From Allobosea sp. (GTDB lineage Bacteria; Pseudomonadota; Alphaproteobacteria; Rhizobiales; Beijerinckiaceae): a stretch of 64,000 nucleotides of DNA. The translations under genes were made by a program, and so were the position numbers. Where the stretch lies: positions 62,001 to 126,000 of the forward strand of contig NZ_JAFKFX010000032.1 in the NCBI RefSeq assembly GCF_017308075.1, given 5' to 3'. The notes under the pieces are model-generated. The model worked only from the letters and a program-made list of their open reading frames with translations. It was not told where the DNA came from and made no database searches. Below are positions 38,186-46,614 of the stretch, in pieces; positions within the stretch are counted from its first letter, which is position 1; every line of letters starts with the position of its first letter.

Positions 38186-38809
38186 TCACCCCCTCGCCGG
38201 AACGGGTGAGCGTGGCATCGGCTTGAAGAAGGGCAGCGCTTCGACGCGGGCGAGCCAGGCGCCGACGGCTGGATAGGGGGCGAGGTCGATGCCGCCTTCC
38301 GGGGCATGCGCGACATAGGAGTAGCAGGCGAGATCGGCCAGCGTCGGATGCCCGGCGGCGAGGAAGCTGCGATCCTGGAGATGCCCATCCATGAAGGCGA
38401 GGAGACGGGTCGAGATGCGTTCGGCCCGGCCCGGCTCGTCGGGGAAGTTGAACTGGGCGATCAGCCTGGCGATGGCCGGCCCGTGCATGATCTCGCCGGC
38501 GGCGATTGAGAGCCAGCGCTGGGTCTGGGCTGCCGCGACCGGCTCGTCCGGCAGCCAGTTGCTCTGCGGCGCATAGCGCCTGACCAGATAGACCATGATG
38601 GCGTTGCTGTCGGCGAGGGTGAGGTCGCCATCCTGCAGCACCGGGATCTGGCCGAACGGGTTGAGGGCGCGAAAGGCTTCGGCCCGGCGGACTTCCGCCG
38701 GCGCCGGCACGAAGTCGAACGCCAGCTCCAATGCGCGCAGGAGGAGTTCGACCCGGTGGGTGTGACCGGAGAGAGCGGTGCCGTGCAGGACGATGCGGGA
38801 GCCGGACAT
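38186..38809 (-). CDS. glutathione S-transferase
   Basis: This protein has 207 residues; the start ATG 38809 (MSGSRIVLHGTALSGHTHRV) follows AAGGAGGTCCCC, which decides against ATG 38833. The thioredoxin-like N-domain has NPFGQIPVLQDGDLTLADSN near 53-70, the GSH-binding region. The helical C-domain contains HPTLADLACYSYVAHAPEGG near 155-174. It is divergent from a LysR gene and upstream of the flavin protein, so the pair is probably controlled by that regulator. Confidence 0.92.
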   Translation of the reverse strand: MSGSRIVLHGTALSGHTHRVELLLRALELAFDFVPAPAEVRRAEAFRALNPFGQIPVLQDGDLTLADSNAIMVYLVRRYAPQSNWLPDEPVAAAQTQRWLSIAAGEIMHGPAIARLIAQFNFPDEPGRAERISTRLLAFMDGHLQDRSFLAAGHPTLADLACYSYVAHAPEGGIDLAPYPAVGAWLARVEALPFFKPMPRSPVPARG

Positions 38810-38904
38810 GGGGACCTCCTTGTTGCCCGGCAAATCTGATTGTTTCGCCTGACGGTCGAAAGACAGTATCGTCGCAAATCAGAATTCCATTCGGAGCAAC
38901 GAAG
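38810..38904. promoter_or_regulatory. divergent control region between gst and lysR
   Basis: A 95-bp spacer, more AT-rich than its surroundings, contains TCTGATT at 38835-38841 and its inverse AATCAGA at 38877-38883. A LysR-type regulator usually binds such a divergent region. No clear promoter hexamers were fixed. Confidence 0.5.
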
Positions 38905-39813
38905 CTGGACCGTCTCGACGAGCTTTCGATCTTCGTCGCGATCATCGACACGGGCAGCCTCGCCGGGGCGGCAAGGCAATTGCGACGCTCGCGCCCGGCG
39001 GTGACGCGGGCGCTCGCCGCCCTCGAAAGGCGAGCCGGTGTCAGCCTGATCGCGCGCACGACACGGCAATTGATGGCGACCGAAGCCGGACGGGAACTGG
39101 CGGCCTCGGCGCGGCGGATCCTGTCGGAATATGATGCCTCGCTGTCGGACGTCGCCGGCGCGCCGGTGCGCGGGGTCCTGCGGATCACGGCGCCGCTCGC
39201 CTTCGGCCGGCGCCATGTCACGCCGATCGTGGCCGAGTTCCTCGACCTTCATCCCGAGGTGCAGGTCGAGCTGACCTTGTCCGACCGCAATCTCGACCTG
39301 ATCGAGGAGGGGCTCGACCTGGCCGTTCGGATCGGGGCGCTGCCGAATTCGCGGCTGGTCGCCCGCAAGGTCGGTGAGGTCAGGCGGGTGCTGGTGGCGT
39401 CTCCCGATTATCTCGCGCGGCGTGGCATCCCGCAGCGGCCCTCCGATCTTGCCGGGCACGACACCATCGCCAGCATCGCCGCCGGCCAGACGCTGTTCTG
39501 GCGCTTCGCCGGCAGCGGCCGCGACGCCGGCGTGACGATCACGCCACGCCTGATCGTCAACGAAGTCGAGTCGGTGCTGATCGCGGCCCGTTCCGGGCGC
39601 GGCCTGGCACGGGCGCTGTCCTATCAGGTCGCGCCGGATCTCGCGGAAGGCACGCTGATCCGGCTGCTGCGCGAATGGGAGCCCGCGGCCGCGCCGGTCC
39701 AGCTCGTCGTACCAGGCGGCCAGCAGCTGGCGTCGAAGGTCAGGGTGTTCCTCGACCATGCCGTGGCGCGGCTGCAGCAATTGCCGGTGATCCGACCGGA
39801 GCCCGGCGCCTGA
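38905..39813 (+). CDS. LysR family transcriptional regulator, apparent CTG start
   Basis: The regulator has about 302 residues. The reading frame matches the LysR N-terminus from LDRLDELSIFVAIIDTGSLA; the helix-turn-helix is AARQLRRSRPAVTRALAALE near residues 22-41. The substrate domain follows from 90 (LRITAPLAFGRRHVTPIVAE). In the whole gst-lysR spacer there is no in-frame ATG, GTG or TTG; CTG at 38905, 8 bp after GGAG, is the best start. An ATG at 38731 lies inside the divergent gst gene and is unlikely. It probably controls gst and the flavin-protein gene. Confidence 0.88.
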   Translation: MDRLDELSIFVAIIDTGSLAGAARQLRRSRPAVTRALAALERRAGVSLIARTTRQLMATEAGRELAASARRILSEYDASLSDVAGAPVRGVLRITAPLAFGRRHVTPIVAEFLDLHPEVQVELTLSDRNLDLIEEGLDLAVRIGALPNSRLVARKVGEVRRVLVASPDYLARRGIPQRPSDLAGHDTIASIAAGQTLFWRFAGSGRDAGVTITPRLIVNEVESVLIAARSGRGLARALSYQVAPDLAEGTLIRLLREWEPAAAPVQLVVPGGQQLASKVRVFLDHAVARLQQLPVIRPEPGA

Positions 39814-39828
39814 TCCCGGCGATCCGGG

Positions 39829-40752
39829 TCAGTGCCGTTCGTTGTGGGCCTTCGCCTCGTTTCGTATCCAATTGCGGAACGCCGCGATCGCCGGCCGCTC
39901 GGCCGAGGCTTCCGGGCAGACCAGATAATATTGGTAGGGGCTCCTGACCTGATGCGGAAAGGGCCGGACGAGGCGGCCCGCATCCTGATAATCTCCGATC
40001 AGCACGCTGGTCGCGAGCGCGACGCCCTGGCCCGAGGCGGCAGCCTGCAAGGCCAGGAAGGTGTGCGAGAAGCGGGGTCCCTGAGCGGAATCGACCCCAT
40101 CGACGCCGGCCATGGCGAGCCAGCGCGGCCAAGTGATGTAGCCGGGAATGCTCTCCGCCGCCTCGTGCAGCAGAGTGTGATGACGAAGGTCGGAGGGTTC
40201 GCGCAAGGGGCGCTGAGGGTTGCCGAGCAGCGCGGCGCTGCACACGGGGAAGAAGTGCTCCTCCATCAGCAGGTCGGAGCGCAGGCCGGGATAGACACCC
40301 TGGCCGAAGCGGATCGCCACGTCGACATCCTCGCGCCCGAAATCGGTCAGATGCGCCGAGATCGAGATCCGCACTTCGAGCTCGGGATGGCGCTCCTTCA
40401 GCGAGCCGAGCCTGGGGATCAGCCAGCTCAGGGCGAAACTCGGCATGGTGCTGACCGTCAGCGCGGTCGAGGCATCGGGACGCATCGCCTGCGCCGTGGC
40501 TTCGTCGAGCTGGTCGAACAGGCCCGAGATCGTGGTGGCATAGCGCTCGCCGAGGGCGGTCAGCGCTACGCCCTTGCTCGGCAGCCGGGTGAAAAGGGGG
40601 CGCCGCAGCCAGCTCTCGAGCGCCCGGACCTGCTGGCCGATGGCGCTTGCGGTGACCGCCAGCTCGTCGCCGGCCCGCTCGAAGTTGAGATGCCGCGCCG
40701 CCGCCTCGAAGGCGCGCAGCGCGGTCAGTGGCGGAAGCTGGCGACGGGACAT
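39829..40752 (-). CDS. LysR family transcriptional regulator, GcvA type
   Basis: The regulator has 307 residues; the start ATG 40752 gives MSRRQLPPLTALRAFEAAAR, the usual GcvA-like opening. The helix-turn-helix is AGDELAVTASAIGQQVRALE near 28-47. The effector domain runs from about 90 (TVSTMPSFALSWLIPRLGSL) with FGREDVDVAIRFGQGVYPGL near 140. An upstream ATG at 40815 would add 21 residues and is possible but less typical. It is divergent from the DUF1127 gene 105 bp away. The target is unknown. Confidence 0.92.
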   Translation of the reverse strand: MSRRQLPPLTALRAFEAAARHLNFERAGDELAVTASAIGQQVRALESWLRRPLFTRLPSKGVALTALGERYATTISGLFDQLDEATAQAMRPDASTALTVSTMPSFALSWLIPRLGSLKERHPELEVRISISAHLTDFGREDVDVAIRFGQGVYPGLRSDLLMEEHFFPVCSAALLGNPQRPLREPSDLRHHTLLHEAAESIPGYITWPRWLAMAGVDGVDSAQGPRFSHTFLALQAAASGQGVALATSVLIGDYQDAGRLVRPFPHQVRSPYQYYLVCPEASAERPAIAAFRNWIRNEAKAHNERH

Positions 40753-40857
40753 TGACTGGCCAAGTTCAGCTTGGGCGGAAGCGTAGAAGTTCTCATTTGC
40801 TCGGCTGGTCCGCAAGGCGCAGATTCATGAGCATAATCGCCATGACAGGAGGCCGCC

Positions 40858-41082
40858 ATGCCGGCCAGGACCGCCACAGAAAATCTATCCCAACTCGCCG
40901 AGAAGCATGCCGCTATGGGCCTTTCCGGGCTGCTGCTGCGTTTCGAGGACTGGCTCGCCAGGCGGGCGAGCGCGCGTGCCCTCTACCGCATGGACGACCA
41001 GGCGCTGTCCGATCTCGCCTTGTCGCAGAGCGATGTCGAGCGCGTGAACCGCTCGGCCCGCAAGGCGCCCTGGCGCCAGTAG
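40858..41082 (+). CDS. DUF1127 domain small protein
   Basis: This protein has 74 residues; the start ATG 40858 follows ACAGGAGG. The DUF1127 motif is in the C-terminal half: RALYRMDDQALSDLALSQSD then VERVNRSAR. Known: these short Arg-rich proteins are abundant in alphaproteobacteria, and some bind RNA and affect small-RNA and phosphate or carbon metabolism. It is divergent from a LysR gene, which may control it (inference). Confidence 0.87.
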   Translation: MPARTATENLSQLAEKHAAMGLSGLLLRFEDWLARRASARALYRMDDQALSDLALSQSDVERVNRSARKAPWRQ

Positions 41083-41176
41083 AGCGCTTCCAGCCGAACG
41101 GGCCATCGGTCGTGGGCCCGGGCGAGCGTAGCTCGACCCCGGGGCTTCTTGCGCACAGGCTGGAGAGTCCGCCCGC

Positions 41177-42625
41177 TCAGACCGGCAGGCGCACCGTGGC
41201 GCGCAGGCCGCCGAGCGGGGAGTCGCCCAGCATGATGTCGCCGCCATGCGAGCGGGCGATGTCGCGGGCGATGGCGAGGCCGAGACCGGTACCGCCGCCA
41301 TCGACATTGCGGGCCTCGTCGAGGCGGAAGAACGGCTTGAACACGTCCTCGCGCAGCTCCGGCGCGATGCCCGGCCCGTCATCATCGACCATGACGATGA
41401 GATAGCGCGCATCATGCGTGGCGCGGATGGCGATGCGGTCGCCGAAGCGGGCCGCGTTGGAAACCAGATTGGTCAGCAGCCGGCGGACGGCGTCGGGGCG
41501 GACGACGACGAGCGGGTCGCCGGCGACGGTGAGTTCGGTCTGGTGGCCCTGGCGCTCGGCATCGGCCTTGAGATGCTCCAGCAGCGAGCGGATATCGGTC
41601 TCGACCGGCGATTCACCGGCATCGCCGCGCGCGAAGGCGAGATAGTCCTCGAGCATGCGGCTCATCTCGTCGACATCCTTCTCGATCGCCTCGAGGTCGG
41701 GAGAGCGCTCGAGCAAGGCGAGCGAGAGCTTGAAGCGGGTCAGGATGGTGCGCAGATCGTGGCTGACTCCGTTCAGCATCATGGTGCGCTCGCCGATCGA
41801 GCGCTCGACGCGGCGTTTCATCTCGATGAAGGCATTGCCGGCGCGGCGGACCTCGCGGGCCCCGCGCGGGCGGAAATCGGCGTCGCGCCCCTTGCCGAAG
41901 GCCTCGGCCGCGTCGGCCAAGCGCAGGATCGGCCGGATCTGGTTGCGCAGGAAGAGCACGGCGATGGTCAGGAGGATCAGCGAGGTGCCGGTCATCCAGA
42001 GCAGGAAGATGTGACTGTTCGAGGCATAGGCCTGGCTGCGCCGGGTCAGGACACGCATTACGTCCTTGCCGAGCTTGATGCGGATCTCGATCAGGCTGGA
42101 GCGGCCGACGGTGTCGAGCCAGAACGGCCGCTTCACCTGCTGGCTGAGTTCGGTCGAGAGCGCGCTGTCGAGCAGCGAAAAGAAGGGGCGCGGACCCGGC
42201 GCCGGCAGGTCGGTGTCGGGCAGGATGTCGACATCGAGGCCGAGCCGCTCCTCGGCGATGCGCGAGAGCAGGGTCGCGTCCTTGTCCTGCGGGTAGCTCT
42301 CATAGACGTCGATCAGTGCGGCGATGTCCTGCGAGACCGCCGCGGAGAGCCGCTGCGTCACCGTCTGCCAATGACGCTCCATGAAGACATAGGCGATGAC
42401 CGATTGCAGCAGCACGACCGGCGCGATGACGATGACCAGCGCCCGCGGATAGAGGCCCTTGGGCATGACCCGGCTGATCGCCCGCGCCGGGCGCTTCTGC
42501 AGGCGCTTGAGCGGTGCGAACAGGGCGGCGCCGATGCGCGCCAGAACGGTGCCCACCCGGCGCAGCCAGGTACCGATCCCCGTGGCGAGGGGGAGGAGGC
42601 GGCGCCGGAGCGAGGCGTCGGCCAT
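41177..42625 (-). CDS. EnvZ-type sensor histidine kinase
   Basis: This protein has 482 residues. Transmembrane helices at about 61-81 and 205-226 flank a periplasmic sensor region, with a HAMP domain after the second helix (RNQIRPILRLADAAEAFGKG). The phosphorylated His is H289 in GVSHDLRTILTRFKLSLALL; the Pro usual after LRT is Ile here, seen also in related rhizobial kinases. The ATP domain has NLVSNAARFGDRI (N box), DDDGPGIAPELREDVFKPFF and GGGTGLGLAIARDIA. It lies 5 bp after its response regulator. Stimulus not known. Confidence 0.94.
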   Translation of the reverse strand: MADASLRRRLLPLATGIGTWLRRVGTVLARIGAALFAPLKRLQKRPARAISRVMPKGLYPRALVIVIAPVVLLQSVIAYVFMERHWQTVTQRLSAAVSQDIAALIDVYESYPQDKDATLLSRIAEERLGLDVDILPDTDLPAPGPRPFFSLLDSALSTELSQQVKRPFWLDTVGRSSLIEIRIKLGKDVMRVLTRRSQAYASNSHIFLLWMTGTSLILLTIAVLFLRNQIRPILRLADAAEAFGKGRDADFRPRGAREVRRAGNAFIEMKRRVERSIGERTMMLNGVSHDLRTILTRFKLSLALLERSPDLEAIEKDVDEMSRMLEDYLAFARGDAGESPVETDIRSLLEHLKADAERQGHQTELTVAGDPLVVVRPDAVRRLLTNLVSNAARFGDRIAIRATHDARYLIVMVDDDGPGIAPELREDVFKPFFRLDEARNVDGGGTGLGLAIARDIARSHGGDIMLGDSPLGGLRATVRLPV

Positions 42626-42630
42626 GACCT

Positions 42631-43362
42631 TCAGCCCCGGTCGACGACGAGGCGGTAGCCGACGCCGCGGACGGTCTGGAGATAGAGCGGATCGGTCGGG
42701 TCGCGCTCGATCTTGCGGCGCAGCCGGTTGATCTGGACGTCGATGGTGCGGTCGTTGGCGGCCGAGCCCTGATTGGCGAGCTGCTCGCGCGGCACATGCT
42801 CGCCGGCCCGCTCGGCGAGAACGGTCAGGATCTCGCGCTCGCGTTCGGTCAGGCGGATCGATTCCTCGCCCTGGCGCAACTCACCGCGGGCGAGACCGAA
42901 GATGAAAGGGCCGAAGCGGACATAGTCCGGGCGCGGCGGCGGGGGTGGCGGTTCGGGCTGGGCGTTTCGCTTGAGGATGTTGCCGAGCCGCAGGATCAGC
43001 TCGCGCGGCTCGAAGGGCTTGGAAAGATAGTCGTCGACGCCGAGTTCCAGCCCGGTGATGCGGTCGCCGCTGTCGGCGCGCGCCGTCAGCATCAGTATCG
43101 GGATCTCCGAGCCGGTGCGCAGGCGACGGGCGAAGTCGAAGCCGTTCTCGCCGGGCATCATGATGTCGAGCACCATGGCGTCGAAGACGAGATGTCCGAG
43201 ACGATTATCGGCCTCAGCCGCGTTGGCGGCGGTGGTGACGCGGTAGCCGTGGTCGCCGAGGAAGCGCGCCAGCAGGTCGCGCAGGCGGCGGTCGTCGTCG
43301 ACCACCAGGATATGCGGGGCCTCGTCCGGAATCGGCTTGCGCTGGCCGCTCGGCGCCATCAT
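42631..43362 (-). CDS. OmpR family response regulator
   Basis: This protein has 243 residues; the start is ATG 43362 or the adjacent 43359, after AGAGGG. The receiver domain has ILVVDDDRRLRDLLARFL, phospho-acceptor D66 in DAMVLDIMMPGENGFDFARR, and the K of LSKPFEPREL. A Pro-rich linker near 135 (PEPPPPPPRPDY) precedes a winged-helix DNA-binding domain with TEREREILTVLAERAGEHVP and VQINRLRRKIERDP. It is first in a leftward two-gene operon with the sensor kinase. Confidence 0.96.
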   Translation of the reverse strand: MMAPSGQRKPIPDEAPHILVVDDDRRLRDLLARFLGDHGYRVTTAANAAEADNRLGHLVFDAMVLDIMMPGENGFDFARRLRTGSEIPILMLTARADSGDRITGLELGVDDYLSKPFEPRELILRLGNILKRNAQPEPPPPPPRPDYVRFGPFIFGLARGELRQGEESIRLTEREREILTVLAERAGEHVPREQLANQGSAANDRTIDVQINRLRRKIERDPTDPLYLQTVRGVGYRLVVDRG

Positions 43363-43420
43363 CCCATCCCTCTCGCCAATGTCGTCTTCGGGCTCATGCC
43401 CTTCCGACTAGCACGAAGCG

Positions 43421-43930
43421 TCAGGTCGACCCAGCCAGATGCGCCATAACGCCGCGTCGTGCGGCCGGATCGATCAGTCCGGCGAGATAGCGCGCGATGA
43501 TCGGGGCCGTTTCGGGGCCCGCCGCTTCGAGGGCGCGGCCGATGCGCCTGGCCTGCAACTCGGCGAGGCGAATGGCGAGCTCGCGCCCTGCCGCGGTGGC
43601 GTGCAGCTTGCGCTGGCGCTTGTCGCGGGTGCCGGGCCGTTGCTCGACGAAGCCGGTCTCGACCAGCTCCTTCAGCACCCGGTTGAGGCTCTGCTTTGTG
43701 ATCTGCAGGATATCGAGCAGCTCGGCGATGGTCATGCCCGGCCGGCGCTGGACGAAGTGCAGCACGCGGTGATGGGCGCGGCCGAAGCCGTAATCGGCGA
43801 GGATGCGGTCGGGATCGCCGACGAAGTCGCGATATGCGAAGAAGAACAGCTCGATCAGGTCGTAGGGCACCGGCTGGCTCGACGTTTCTGATGCGGCCGG
43901 TGCTACGGGAGTCGGGGTGGGCGTGCTCAC
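43421..43930 (-). CDS. MarR family transcriptional regulator
   Basis: The regulator has 169 residues and starts with GTG 43930. A winged helix-turn-helix spans about 45-120: FGRAHHRVLHFVQRRPGMTI, then ELLDILQITKQSLNRVLKEL and the wing GFVEQRPGTRDKRQRKLHAT. The N-terminus is Thr/Pro-rich. It is divergent from the branched-chain aminotransferase gene, and a palindrome at 43947-43967 lies between them, so it likely controls itself and that gene. Ligand unknown. Confidence 0.94.
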   Translation of the reverse strand: MSTPTPTPVAPAASETSSQPVPYDLIELFFFAYRDFVGDPDRILADYGFGRAHHRVLHFVQRRPGMTIAELLDILQITKQSLNRVLKELVETGFVEQRPGTRDKRQRKLHATAAGRELAIRLAELQARRIGRALEAAGPETAPIIARYLAGLIDPAARRGVMAHLAGST

Positions 43931-43946
43931 GTTCGTGATCTCTTTT

Positions 43947-43967
43947 TATGTCAGCCTTGTTGACATA
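43947..43967. promoter_or_regulatory. palindrome between marR and ilvE, probable MarR operator
   Basis: TATGTCA (43947-43953) and TGACATA (43961-43967) are perfect inverse arms around 7 bp. The right arm includes TTGACA at 43960-43965, a -35-like hexamer toward ilvE. It lies 17 bp upstream of the marR start codon. Confidence 0.6.
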
Positions 43968-44115
43968 TCTCAGACGTAAGATTACCGGTCAAGCACGCGG
44001 TGCGACCGATTATGTCGCAAGCGCCGGCTTCGGCGTAGTTTTGATACCGCGCTTGCACCCGGTTTCGCCTTGTGGCGATGTCGGCTGCAAGAAGAGGATC
44101 AGGAGGATCTGTACC

Positions 44116-45003
44116 ATGTCAGTCATTCCTTTCGACCAGCGCGACGGCGTCATCTGGTTCGACGGCAAGCTCGTGCCGTGGAAGGACGCCAAGGTGCACG
44201 TACTGACCCATGGGCTGCATTACGGATCCTGCATCTTCGAGGGCGAGCGCGCCTATGACGGCGTGATCTACAAGTGCACCGAGCACTCGCAGCGCCTGCA
44301 CAAATCGGCCGAGATCATGGATTTCACGATCCCCTATTCGGTCGCCGAGCTCGATGAAGCCAAGTATCTCTGCCTCAAGGAAAACGGCCTGCGCGACGCC
44401 TATGTCCGCCCGGTCGCCTGGCGCGGCTCGGAGATGATGGCCGTCTCCGGTCTGAACAACGCGATCCATACCGCGATCGCGGTCTGGGAATGGCCGAGCA
44501 TGTTCGACATGGCGCAGAAGCTGAAGGGCGTGCGCCTCGACATCGCGACCTATCGCCGTCCCGACCCGGCCTGCGCCCCGGTGCATGCCAAGGCCGCCGG
44601 CCTCTACATGATCGCGACGCTCTCCAAGCACAAGGCGGAGCGCGCCGGCTATGCCGATGCGATGATGCTCGACTGGGAAGGCAATGTCGCCGAATGCACG
44701 GGCGCCAACATCTTCTTCATCAAGGACGGCGTGATCCACACCCCGACCGCCGACCGCTTCCTGAACGGCATCACCCGCCAGTCGGTGATCGAACTGTGCA
44801 GGAAGCGCGGTTTCGAGGTGGTCGAGCGCCGAATCCGGCCGGAGGAGCTGGAAGGCTTCTCCGAGTGCTTCATCACCGGCTCGGCCGCCGAGGTGACGCT
44901 GGTCTCCGAGATCGGACCCTACAACTTCGTCACCGGCAATATGGGCAAGGTGGTCATGGAAGATTATTCGGACGAGGTTCGTCCGAAGTCCAAGGCGGCC
45001 TGA
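44116..45003 (+). CDS. ilvE: branched-chain amino acid aminotransferase
   Basis: This is a PLP-dependent fold-type IV transaminase of 295 residues for Leu, Ile and Val. The start ATG 44116 follows AGGAGGATCT. Motifs: HVLTHGLHYGSCIFEGERAY near residues 28-47, RPVAWRGSEMM near 99, the PLP-Lys region ACAPVHAKAAGLYMIATLSK near 152-171, and EGNVAECTGANIFFIKDGVI near 189-208. The C-terminus FITGSAAEVTLVSEIG is typical. A MarR gene is divergent upstream and a terminator follows. Confidence 0.96.
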   Translation: MSVIPFDQRDGVIWFDGKLVPWKDAKVHVLTHGLHYGSCIFEGERAYDGVIYKCTEHSQRLHKSAEIMDFTIPYSVAELDEAKYLCLKENGLRDAYVRPVAWRGSEMMAVSGLNNAIHTAIAVWEWPSMFDMAQKLKGVRLDIATYRRPDPACAPVHAKAAGLYMIATLSKHKAERAGYADAMMLDWEGNVAECTGANIFFIKDGVIHTPTADRFLNGITRQSVIELCRKRGFEVVERRIRPEELEGFSECFITGSAAEVTLVSEIGPYNFVTGNMGKVVMEDYSDEVRPKSKAA

Positions 45004-45031
45004 GGCTGCCCAACATCTTGGTTTGAATTCG

Positions 45032-45061
45032 TCCCGGGCAGCTCCGCTGCCCGGGATTTTT
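45032..45061 (+). terminator. terminator after ilvE, possibly bidirectional
   Basis: The 10-bp stem TCCCGGGCAG/CTGCCCGGGA (45032-45041 with 45047-45056) is followed by TTTTT. It lies exactly between the convergent ilvE and DUF1176 stop codons. Confidence 0.9.
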
Positions 45062-46143
45062 CATTTCGTGACCTTCACTTCGCTGCGGAAGAGCACCGGC
45101 CAGTCGTCCGACGGCAGCTGCCGGCATTCGCCCATCGCGCTGAGCGCCGTGAGCGCGAAGTCGGAGCCGGTCCAGGCGTAGTTGCCCGAGCCACCGCAGT
45201 CGCCGATGCCGCGGCCTTTGGCGAAATAGCCGATCTGGCCGCTCTCCGGGGTGTAATCCGAGTTGATCAGGACATTGTCGTCATTGCCGGCGAAGGCGAC
45301 CTTGCGTGCGCCGGCCATCGCGTCGCCCGTGACCAGCCAGTAGCCGGTGAGGATGTTGTAGGCGCCGGCGCCGCAATACAGCCCGATCAATTTGCGTCCG
45401 CCATCGAGGGGCCAGGCCCGGTCCGGGTTGTGGCGGGCACCCCTGTCATCGTCCTCGCAGGCGTCCGGGTCGCTCGCCTTCAGATGCTTGCGCAGGGCGG
45501 CGCCCAACGCCTTCGCCGTACCGTCGGCCAGCGCCGGGCCGGTCGCCCTGGCGGCGATCACCGGCAGGGCCGGCGGAGACGGCACGGTGCTCGCGGCGGC
45601 CGGGCCCTTGCGGATCAGCGCCGTCATGGTGTTGAGCCGGCCCTGCTGCTCGTCGATCCAGAGCATGGCCGCGACCGAGCCGGCGAGCGAAATCGCATAG
45701 GTCTTGCCGGCCAGCGTGGCTGAAAGCCTGCTCGCCTTGCGCGCAGCAGCGATCAGCGCCGCGGTGTCGACCTCCGAAAAGACGATACGGGCGGTCTCGC
45801 CGTCCTCGACGCCGGCGGCAAGCGGCTTGCCGCCGGCCGGGAATGGCGCGTCGTCGAGCTTGAGGCCGATCGTGAGCGGCGCCTTGAGTTTCTCGCCCGT
45901 CAGCTTGAGTGAGAGGGAGACGGCGCCGCCAGGGCCGGCGGGCCGTTCGAGCCTGAGATAGCCGACGGTCTGGGCGGTTTCATCGGGCAGTGAGAGCGCC
46001 GTGCAGCTGCGAAGGTTGTCGCAGCCGGCGGTCCAGTCGCGGAAGGTCTTGCTCTGGCCCTGTGCCGATGCCGGGACCATCGCAGCCAGGAGCATCGCGC
46101 CGCAGAGCGGGACCAGCCTCGTTAGAAACCATAGCGTGCCCAC
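45061..46143 (-). CDS. DUF1176 domain-containing secreted protein
   Basis: This protein has 360 residues and starts with GTG 46143. A Sec signal peptide is clear (RLVPLCGAMLLAAMVPASAQ) with cleavage near ASAQGQS. The DUF1176 features include FRDWTAGCDNLRSCTALSLP near residues 34-53, and Cys residues DACEDD, IGLYCGAG, GDCGGSG and MGECRQLP, which suggest disulfides in the periplasm. Function unknown. It starts 2 bp after the moaE stop and may be co-transcribed with the pgsA-moaD-moaE genes. Confidence 0.9.
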   Translation of the reverse strand: MGTLWFLTRLVPLCGAMLLAAMVPASAQGQSKTFRDWTAGCDNLRSCTALSLPDETAQTVGYLRLERPAGPGGAVSLSLKLTGEKLKAPLTIGLKLDDAPFPAGGKPLAAGVEDGETARIVFSEVDTAALIAAARKASRLSATLAGKTYAISLAGSVAAMLWIDEQQGRLNTMTALIRKGPAAASTVPSPPALPVIAARATGPALADGTAKALGAALRKHLKASDPDACEDDDRGARHNPDRAWPLDGGRKLIGLYCGAGAYNILTGYWLVTGDAMAGARKVAFAGNDDNVLINSDYTPESGQIGYFAKGRGIGDCGGSGNYAWTGSDFALTALSAMGECRQLPSDDWPVLFRSEVKVTK

Positions 46144-46145
46144 CG

Positions 46146-46601
46146 TCAGCTCCAGCGTTCCGCCGCCCTGTCGTCATCCGCCTTGGCCTCGACCCAGCCA
46201 CCGATGCTGCCATCGGCGAGATGCTCGCGCTTCCAGAACGGGGCACGGGTCTTGAGATAATCCATCAGGAAATCGGCGGCCTCGAAGGCTTCGCGGCGAT
46301 GGCTCGATGCGGCGATGACCAGGACGATCTGCTCGCCCGGCCTGATCAGGCCGAAGCGGTGAATGGCGAGGAGGCCGGAGAGCGGCCAGCGCGCGGCGGC
46401 CTCCGCAGCGACCCGCGCGATCTCGGCCTCGGCCATGCCCGGATAATGCTCGAGTTCCAGAGCGGCGAGCCGGCAGCTCTCGTCGCGGCACAGGCCGGTG
46501 AAGCTGACGACGGCGCCGATATCGGCATCGCCGCGGGCGAGCGCCGCGACCTCGGCGCCGAGGTCGAAATCCTCGCGCTGGATGCGGACCACCGGGGTCA
46601 T
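46146..46601 (-). CDS. moaE: molybdopterin synthase catalytic subunit
   Basis: This 151-residue large subunit of molybdopterin synthase turns precursor Z (cPMP) into molybdopterin with sulfur from MoaD. Motifs: GAVVSFTGLCRDES near residues 29-42, LELEHYPGMAEAEIARVAAE near 48-67, and IHRFGLIRPGEQIVLVIAAS near 79-98; the catalytic Lys lies in the SSHRREAFEAADFLMDYLKT/ PFWKRE region. It is 13 bp after moaD, its partner. Confidence 0.96.
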   Translation of the reverse strand: MTPVVRIQREDFDLGAEVAALARGDADIGAVVSFTGLCRDESCRLAALELEHYPGMAEAEIARVAAEAAARWPLSGLLAIHRFGLIRPGEQIVLVIAASSHRREAFEAADFLMDYLKTRAPFWKREHLADGSIGGWVEAKADDDRAAERWS

Positions 46602-46614
46602 CGTCCGTCCCCGC

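Noticed and set aside
38731-38904. Upstream extension of the LysR gene to ATG 38731
   Set aside because: Would overlap the 5' end of the divergent gst gene by 79 bp and adds residues unlike any LysR N-terminus.
41083-41176. GC-rich spacer after the DUF1127 gene that resembles a palindromic repeat
   Set aside because: Contains short inverted pieces (GGGCCCGGG and CCCCGGGG) but no long matching arms like those of the other repeats.
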